Source: Doryteuthis pealeii
Lineage: Eukaryota; Mollusca; Cephalopoda; Myopsida; Loliginidae
DNA length: 64,000 nt
Reading direction: 5' to 3'
Assembly: GCA_023376005.1 (NCBI GenBank)
Contig: CM042145.1
Coordinates: 102,243,140 to 102,307,139 of the forward strand
The translations under genes were made by a program, and so were the position numbers. This document shows, piece after piece, positions 58,366 to 64,000 of the stretch. Within the stretch, counting starts at the first letter, position 1; every line of letters begins with the position of its first letter. The notes beneath the pieces were generated by a model. That model worked only from the letters and a program-made list of their open reading frames with translations. It had not been told where the DNA came from and searched no databases.

Positions 58366-58652
58366 AGTGCTAATACCCTAGGGAAAGGTATGAATCCAGC
58401 TATGGACTCGTCGCCTGAGTTCAAATCCTGGACGTGGTAATTGCATTTCACTTAGCGCTAATACCCTTGGGAAAGGTATGAATCCTACTCTCCCTCCAGC
58501 TATGGGTAAATAGTTGGGCAGACTGGGCTCTTTAACCTTGGTTAGGCAACCGGTCTAGGAGAAGGAAAACTCTGAATTCAAACCTGTTGAACTCCGCTTA
58601 AGAAATTGACCTTGTGTCGCATCCTGCTCGTACGGAGGGGTTGGTAAATATA
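58366..58652 (+). mobile_element. SINE family A with duplicated 5' segment
   Basis: The segment CACTTAGTGCTAATACCCTA / CACTTAGCGCTAATACCCTT occurs twice (58369 and 58447) around the B-box region. The rest is a complete 3' half (GGCAACCGGTCTAGGAGAAG, TTGTGTCGCATCCTGCTCG). Confidence 0.75.
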
Positions 58653-58849
58653 TACAACTCATCCCTTGTTTTGTCTCTCGATCTCTTCAGCGCCATGTTT
58701 GTTTTGTTATTGTTTTTACTCGCTGTGAAGTGTTAATAACATCTTTTATTTATTCTTATCAAATTGTTCTTTGATGTAGGTTTATCGTCTTGCGTTTGAT
58801 TCTTTTTCTTTCTTTTTCTTTATGTAGGTGAGAAATTTGTTAAACTAAC

Positions 58850-58992
58850 CTGCATTTTTAGTTGGCTGGGTGGTTGTTGTTTTCATGGTAGTCGTTGTAA
58901 TCCAGTTTTTCCAGACATCAGATGTCAACTTATGAGTAGATTTGTAATTTGTTGTGGTTGCTTCTTTTTCTGGTGATGCGATCGTTGGATAC
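58850..58992 (-). CDS. Chitinase Thr-rich linker exon
   Basis: This 143-bp exon completes a Gly codon and then encodes YPTIASPEKEATTTNYKSTH, a short stretch around DVWKNW, and a Thr-rich run ending TKNA. It is the extended, probably O-glycosylated linker between the catalytic and chitin-binding domains that is common in secreted animal chitinases. The acceptor AG is at 58993-58994 after a T-rich tract; the donor GTTAGT is at 58844-58849. It ends in phase 1, matching the phase of the next exon. Low sequence conservation is expected here, so the call rests on the exact frame and phase match at both ends and on composition. Confidence 0.88.
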
Positions 58993-58999
58993 CTGAATA

Positions 59000-59199
59000 A
59001 GTATAGAAAAAAAATCAACAATATTTCAATCAACTGATATCAAAGATAAACTTTATAAACTAGCTGAAGTACCCATCAACGCTGGGTAATGACATTAAAA
59101 GTATAGAAAAAAATCAACAATATTTCAATCAACTGATATCAAAGATAAACTTTATAAACTAGCTGAAGTACCCATCAACGCTGGGTAATGACTGTAAAA
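59000..59199. repeat. 100-bp tandem duplication next to the chitinase linker-exon acceptor
   Basis: The unit starting GTATAGAAAAAAAATCAACA is at 59001 and again at 59101, nearly identical. It includes CTAGCTGAAGTACCCATCAA, an ACTAGC-type element head. In minus sense the unit carries the T-rich tract that precedes the acceptor at 58993. Confidence 0.9.
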
Positions 59200-59218
59200 C
59201 GGTTTTTTAGACTTAATT

Positions 59219-59575
59219 TCTGGTTTGGTTTGGTTTGGTTTCTTTATTTAATGGCATATCGTCCTTTGTGGGTTATTCAATACCAAAGCCATCCTTGTAT
59301 ATATTTACCAATCCCTCCGAACGAGCAGAATGTGACACACGGTCAATTTCTTAAGTTGAGTTTAACAAGTTTCAATTGAAAGTTATCCTTCTCCTAGATG
59401 TGTTGCCTAACCATGGTTAAAGACCCCAGTATTCTCTACTATTTACCTATACCTGGAGGGAGAATAGATGGATTCATACCTTTCCCAGTGGTATTAGCGC
59501 CATGTGAAATGCAAACTGCCTCATCCAGGATTTGAACTTGGGTTGGCGAATAACCATTACACCACGTGACCCAAT
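59219..59575 (-). mobile_element. LINE-type tail followed by SINE family A
   Basis: 59219-59290 reads (GGTTT)n then TTTAATGGCATATCGTCC, the reverse of the shared LINE tail. 59297-59575 is a full family-A copy with head at right (plus text GATTTGAACTTGGGTTGG, ACCATTACACCACGTG). Confidence 0.72.
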
Positions 59576-59629
59576 CCTTGTAGAATAATAGTAGTAGTAA
59601 CTTGCATATACTTAAGTACGAATAAGGGT

Positions 59630-60042
59630 GTCCCTTCGTGGTGTAATGGTTAGCAAGCTAGTCTCACAGATCCAATACTACTGTAATAGCGACTTTGATC
59701 CACGCTGGATGCCCCATACTTGAGACCAATATGACACATTTTACCCGTGGCGAACAAGTTGGGTAAATACCCATTCGCATCGCTCATCGAGTAACGGTTA
59801 TCGTCTTAGGAAGTTATCATGGCGATCCGAATTCAAATCCCGGTCGAAAGCTGTTTGCATTTTACATAATGCTGATACTTTTGGGGAAGATTTGAATCCA
59901 ACTATTCTTCCCCCAGCTATAGGACAGACTGGGCTCTTTAATACTGGGTTGTTAGTCGGTCTGAATTCAAACCTGTTAAATTCCGCTTAAAAATTGATCT
60001 CACACCTTATCCTGTTCATTAGGAAGGGTTGGGTAAATGCAT
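59630..60042 (+). mobile_element. SINE family D followed by SINE family A
   Basis: 59630-59770 is the best family-D copy (TTCGTGGTGTAATGGTTAGC). 59775-60042 is a divergent family-A copy with head CATCGAGTAACGGTTATCG and B box AATTCAAATCCC, tail GTTGGGTAAATGC. Confidence 0.72.
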
Positions 60043-60336
60043 CTTTGCAACCCGCCAGTGAATGTGTTTATAGATAGAACAATATAGATCTGTATAATAT
60101 TTAGGACAAATTTCTTCCCCTGCACTTTCATAGAAATTTATTTTGGTAAATGATGTATCTTTTGAATTTTATGGTGATCTTGTTGTTAAGTTATGCTAAA
60201 CTTCTGGATGTTGAAGACTGGATATGGAAAGCTGAACATTAGAGCATATTAAGTATATATCAAGAGCGTATTAAATGTATTACTCAAAATAAAAATGTTG
60301 CTATCATATACCGATTGTTCGAGGTTATACATACAT

Positions 60337-60350
<14 letters not shown>

Positions 60351-60398
<48 letters not shown>

Positions 60399-60677
60399 CG
60401 ACAATATTCTAAAATGCTTAAAATAAATAGAATTTTTATTCTAAATCACGTTTTCCGAGCTCGTTAGAAATATTCAAAAAATAAAATAACAAATTTTATT
60501 TAGCATTGTCTTAGCGACAAAAACAACACAAGAGTGTAGTCAAATGATAAACAGTAAGAGTAAAAAGAGCCGTTAAACATACCCTGATCAAAGAAATTCT
60601 TAGAAAACGTGATAGAAAAAAGATTTAAAAAATTGAAAGCAATAAGGATTCTAGTATTTTTTAACCAAATTTATTTG

Positions 60678-60728
<51 letters not shown>
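60351..60728. repeat. (TA)n microsatellites in the chitinase intron
   Basis: (TA)n 60349-60397 and 60680-60728. The intervening 280 bp show no exon. Confidence 0.9.
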
Positions 60729-60733
<5 letters not shown>

Positions 60734-60812
60734 CATTTCATTTATATATATATATATAGATGATAATTCCTTTGTTCAGAAAGTAAGAGTAAAAAAGAGC
60801 AGTTAAACATAC

Positions 60813-60952
60813 CCTGGAGTAACCTTGCCTTCCATTTCTTCAAAGATGGCAGTCATAAGAGGGTATTTTTGGCCACAATCTCCATTAAAATCATCCAGAG
60901 CCATAGACCAGATACCAATACCACCAAAACCTTTGGACTTCACGTATTGAAC
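60813..60952 (-). CDS. GH18 chitinase, C-terminal barrel exon
   Basis: This 140-bp exon encodes VQYVKSKGFGGIGIWSMALD and then DFNGDCGQKYPLMTAI. The GGxxxWSMxLDDFxGxC block is the last strand of the GH18 barrel and contains the conserved Trp that lines the active site, plus the Cys that usually pairs with the Cys of the preceding SYHE-MCK region. It ends EEMEGKVTPG, the transition to the linker. The acceptor AG is at 60953-60954 and the donor GTATGT lies at 60807-60812. It starts in phase 0 and ends with two bases of a Gly codon that the next exon completes. The intron before it is about 1.7 kb. Confidence 0.95.
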
Positions 60953-60999
60953 CTTGTAAACAAAAAGATAAAAAATTCAAGATTGCAAATTAATCTTCG

Positions 61000-61732
61000 T
61001 AAATATTAAACAGGTTAATCTCACAAGTCGTTGATAGTGAGTAGGTTTCTTACACATCTCTCCACAACAGTGACCTTGTGTCAAACTACTAAATTTAGTA
61101 TCTAAAGAGAGTTTTTAAAAAGGAAATCTTTGTGATCTGAGAACAATAGTTGTTGACAGTCCAATCTGCAAATAAAGCCCCCTAAAAGATTTTCTTGTGC
61201 GCAAGTTTAATGTTCGACACTGTTGGACTATCAGAAGTATAAGATGTACGAAAAATCACTACTTTTTTTTATAGACTTTACCAAAATCAGCAGCAGGTAT
61301 TGACCAATGGAAAACGACATTGCATGTATTCAATCTGAAATCAGTTGCTAACTGGACTTAATACCAGAAGGATTACAGCTGGATTTTCTGCTACAAGTAC
61401 TCACTTTTTCTACCTTGGATTTCAAGGAATACAACAGACTTTCTACTACAGAGACTTCACCCTTTTCTACCATTGGATTTACCAATAGGAGATTTAAACA
61501 CCTAAAATGGAAGAGTAGACTGGTGAAATATAACATTAAAGTCGTCTTTTCCACGTAATATTTATATGTGAAATACGTTCGTTCTTGAAAAAAAACATTG
61601 ATAACACAACAGATAGGCATGGATGTTCGAATGAGGTTAGCGCATGATCGGAACTATTTTGACTAGTAAAAATTCACTTTCCTGACCTCCCACCTGACCA
61701 GGTTTACACAAGGTCTTTTTTTTATGTGGGGA
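61000..61732. other. Chitinase intron, no recognised feature
   Basis: 61375-61500 has repeated TTTCTAC-type text, but no exon or named repeat. Confidence 0.4.
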
Positions 61733-61785
61733 TTTTTTATGGGGCATCCAGCGAGGATCGAACTCGCTGTTCAGTAATAATGGAA
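61733..61785 (-). mobile_element. SINE family D fragment
   Basis: Plus text GGGGCATCCAGCGAGGATCG then AACTCGCTGTTCAG. Confidence 0.55.
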
Positions 61786-61856
61786 TTTCATTGGAAAATA
61801 CTATTGTCTCTGAGAACAGTGATATCACCTGGAAAATATTGCAGTTTAGAATTGAG

Positions 61857-61965
61857 GTGCGGTTACTTAAGCGGTCACCCAATTAAGTATTGAACAAGCT
61901 CATCGATGCTTAATTTCGGTAATCTAGCGGGAACCGGTGCTTTCAGTGTGATTTGACCGTAAAGG
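61857..61965 (-). mobile_element. Near-complete 5S-rRNA-like SINE head, copy 4
   Basis: Minus text in order: TTTACGGTCAAATCACACTG, GAAAGCACCGGTTCCCG, GATTACCGAAATTAAGCATC, CAATACTTAATTGGGTGACC, GCTTAAG. Each block aligns with 5S rRNA (TACGGCCATACCAC, TGAA..CACC.GTTC.CG, GATCACCGAAGTTAAGC, AGTACTTGGATGGGTGACCGC). It is about 109 nt, almost the full gene length, but mutated and with no repeat of a 5S cluster around it; the usual SINE body is missing. Confidence 0.7.
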
Positions 61966-62664
61966 GACAATGGGGGTTACCAGGCAGCATACAACAGAAT
62001 GGGTGCCGGTCGAAGAAGTACTACCAGTCCGCATGTGCCACACATGATTTAAAAAAATGTTGTATAGTTTTGAAGTACGGGAACCTTACATATAAACTAA
62101 AATTGGAAATATATTTCTAAAGATATCAACTTTGTTCATTTTCTGCTCTTTACCACAATGGCTATTTTACCATCGTTTTGCTTATGTTGTTTTATAGAAA
62201 CCGCATTTCCTTTTTATAAATTTCAAAACTGCTACCTTGGTCTCCAAAGAGAAGGGCAACTATTGAGTGTAAGTCCTCACCACTTACTGAAACAAACCTT
62301 ACATATGTGGCACTCTCTTATATCGAACCAAGACTTGACAAATTGACAAATAAGAAGCAGTCTCACTGTTACCATGGACTGTAAACTGGAGGTTAGTTTA
62401 TATTGATGATAGATTTTTGTATTAAATAAAGCTAATTTTCACATGCCTGCATAAATACTTTTTATTCGGAGTTTAACAAATTCTTAAATTTTATACACCG
62501 GTCCGTGCATCGAGCTAAAAAATGACAACCCGTCCGCAACTTTTAAAAGTATGAGAATCACTGATATAAAAGCTCTTTAAATTACAAAGAAATCCTTAGA
62601 ATATATCTTAAAATAACATTAAAACATTCTCAACATTGAAAAGCCTAAGAGGAAGTGGACTCAC
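61966..62664. other. Chitinase intron without recognised exon
   Basis: 62500-62565 resembles a decayed hAT-type end. The ORF at 62158-62346 has no recognisable motif. Confidence 0.4.
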
Positions 62665-62784
62665 TTTCATTTTGAGAGATGTAATATCATCAAATCCACA
62701 CCACTGGTCACCTTTGACCAAATATGGAACTTTTTGATCGGGGATATATTTTTTAATCGCACCTTGTTGAAGCATTTTACACAT
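62665..62784 (-). CDS. GH18 chitinase, barrel exon with the WxGFDD motif
   Basis: This 120-bp, phase-0 exon encodes 40 residues starting MCKMLQQGA and ending ITSLKMK. It holds VPYLVKGDQWCGFDD, the substrate-groove region that family members usually write as VPYxxxGxxWVGFDD, so a Cys stands where Val is usual. The acceptor AG at 62785-62786 follows a long pyrimidine run and the donor is GTGAGT at 62659-62664. The reading frame joins exactly to the exon at 63663-63848, giving SYHE-MCKML, which matches the family's YYEIC region. The intervening intron of about 880 bp holds (CA)n, (TA)n and a long GA-rich tract. Confidence 0.95.
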
Positions 62785-62864
62785 CTGGAAAAAAAAAAGG
62801 AATTATAAAGATTCTTTAAGATTTCATGCTTTAATTATCATACAAAAATAATATTACACAATAT

Positions 62865-62867
<3 letters not shown>

Positions 62868-62895
<28 letters not shown>

Positions 62896-63112
62896 TATTA
62901 TATATATATATAAAGATAAACCAACTAAAAGTTTCGCTTAGTGCTCTTCAGGGCTAAGATTATATATATATATATAACGTATTTTTCTATATCTATCAAT
63001 AGATCGTGCTCAATATCGGTGATAGAGAATGTGTTGATCTAAATTAGAATAGCGGAAACAAAGAGTCAACGGCACGTGATGACTATCAGTTTCTCGCTTG
63101 GTCTAATGATCA

Positions 63113-63207
<95 letters not shown>
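62868..63207. repeat. (CA)n and (TA)n microsatellites with hairpin repeat
   Basis: (CA)n 62871-62894, (TA)n 62960-62977, a hairpin-MITE relative at 62990-63110 (ATCGTGCTCAATATCGGTGA), (CA)n 63114-63172, (TA)n 63172-63207. Confidence 0.85.
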
Positions 63208-63271
63208 CAACACAAAAGAAATATTCCCATTTGTCTTATCACTTTTGTTCATTATATATATATATATATAT

Positions 63272-63307
63272 GGAGGTAGAGAGAGAGAGAGAGAGAGAGA
63301 AATGGAG

Positions 63308-63351
<44 letters not shown>

Positions 63352-63484
63352 GTGGAGAGAGAGAGAGAGAGAAAGAAAGAAATGGAGTGAGTGAGAGGTA
63401 GAGGAGAGTGAGAGAGAGGGAGAGATAGGTAGAGAGAAGAGAGAGAGATAGGTAGAGAGAAGTGGAAGAGAGAGAGGTAGAGAG

Positions 63485-63552
<68 letters not shown>
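63272..63552. repeat. Imperfect (GA)n purine tract
   Basis: About 280 bp of GA repeats with recurrent GGAGGTAGAG and GTAGAGAG inserts, 110 bp from the chitinase exon donor at 63662. The Leu/Ser-rich ORF extension through it is not coding. Confidence 0.95.
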
Positions 63553-63553
<1 letters not shown>

Positions 63554-63662
63554 GAGAGATATTAGGGAAAGGAGTTAATTTACAATCACCCAGTAGTTTG
63601 AATACTGGAAATAGTCCATACTCAGATGACGTATGTGAATGTGAATGGAAAAAAATCTTTAC

Positions 63663-63848
63663 CTCATGATAAGATAGGAATCCCGCTTCTCGTGTATATT
63701 TGCCCTGTATACTGGCACCTGTTGCCGGAGCATTTACTCCGCTTCGAAAAGGTGATTGCAATGTGAAGCAACGACCGTATGTTGGTAAACCGAGGTTGAG
63801 TTTGGATTTTGGAACTCCGAGTTTGTGCCAATAATCCATTATCCAATC
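63663..63848 (-). CDS. GH18 chitinase, internal exon (first chitinase exon visible in the window)
   Basis: This 186-bp exon encodes 62 residues beginning DWIMDYWHKLGVPKSK. It contains the GH18 core motif LGLPTYGRCFTL, where the family usually has IPTYGRSFTL, and ends with the GFLSYHE motif that leads into the barrel end. The acceptor AG is at 63849-63850 and the donor GT at 63661-63662; both ends are phase 0. GH18 chitinases hydrolyse beta-1,4 bonds of chitin and are usually secreted. The catalytic DxxDxDxE motif, signal peptide and promoter must lie beyond the right edge, so the gene is partial here. The Cys in YGRCF replaces the usual Ser. Family assignment is firm; the paralogue is not resolved. 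Confidence 0.95.
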
Positions 63849-63904
63849 CTAGAATTTCAAATAAAAAAAGATAACAGGCATAGAATCAGACCTCAATAAA
63901 ACCA

Positions 63905-64000
63905 CAAGAAGAAGAAGAAGAAGAAGAAGAAGAAGAAGAAGAAGGGAAGAAGAAAGAAGAAGAAGAAGAAGAAGAAGAAGAAGAAGAAGAAGAAGAAGAA
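63905..64000. repeat. (GAA)n trinucleotide tract
   Basis: AAG repeats from about 63907 to the window end with one GGGAAGAAGAAA interruption; continues past the edge, in the chitinase intron. Confidence 0.95.

Noticed and set aside
61857..61965. Functional 5S rRNA gene
   Set aside because: There are too many substitutions in otherwise invariant blocks, no terminator T-run in place, and the other copies are clearly SINEs.
63252..63660. Leu/Ser-rich extension of the chitinase exon ORF
   Set aside because: It reads through the splice donor at 63662 into a (GA)n tract.

Overview
This window is animal (metazoan) nuclear DNA, not bacterial. It is AT-rich, has coding exons with GT/AG splice sites separated by kilobase-scale introns, long (TA)n, (CA)n and (GA)n microsatellites, and is dominated by SINEs, LINE remnants, foldback elements and decayed DNA transposons. 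The mix of several tRNA-derived SINE families, a Penelope-like element and a chitinase with two C-terminal chitin-binding domains fits a lophotrochozoan mollusc, most likely a cephalopod such as an octopus. That placement is inference; no database search was possible.

Genes. Only one gene is securely recognisable: the 3' part of a secreted GH18 chitinase on the minus strand. Six coding exons run from 63848 down to the stop codon at 45624: three exons of the GH18 barrel end, one Thr-rich linker exon, and two exons each encoding one six-cysteine chitin-binding domain (CBM14/peritrophin-A). All splice phases join. The 5' exons, including the catalytic DxxDxDxE motif, lie beyond the right edge. 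A second minus-strand gene is represented by one well-formed first coding exon at 3800-4084 whose product I do not recognise. No other gene is supported between 4 and 45 kb.

Layout. 1-4 kb: a foldback element, ACTAGC-type hairpin elements and the unknown exon. 4-13 kb: SINE copies, a LINE tail split by a SINE, two large foldback elements, and a pair of SINEs with a 5S-rRNA-like head. 13.8-24.2 kb: a recent ~5.1-5.3 kb tandem duplication with an extra 170-bp fragment at the junction. 24-28 kb: nested SINEs and a 112-bp tandem array built from SINE sequence. 28.5-29.8 kb: a 1,259-bp long-TIR transposon with a 6-bp target-site duplication. 31-45 kb: relics of LINE, hAT, Tc1, mariner and Penelope elements, minisatellites and palindromes next to (TA)n. 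45.6-64 kb: the chitinase gene, with a 9.4-kb last intron full of repeats.

The repeats seem to work as a parasite network. A minus-strand LINE fragment (43.5-43.9 kb) carries a 3' tail motif, GGGTTGATATGCCGTTAAAA, followed by short CAAA/CAAC-type repeats. The same tail closes the 5S-headed SINEs and several other short repeats, which suggests that one LINE mobilises several families.
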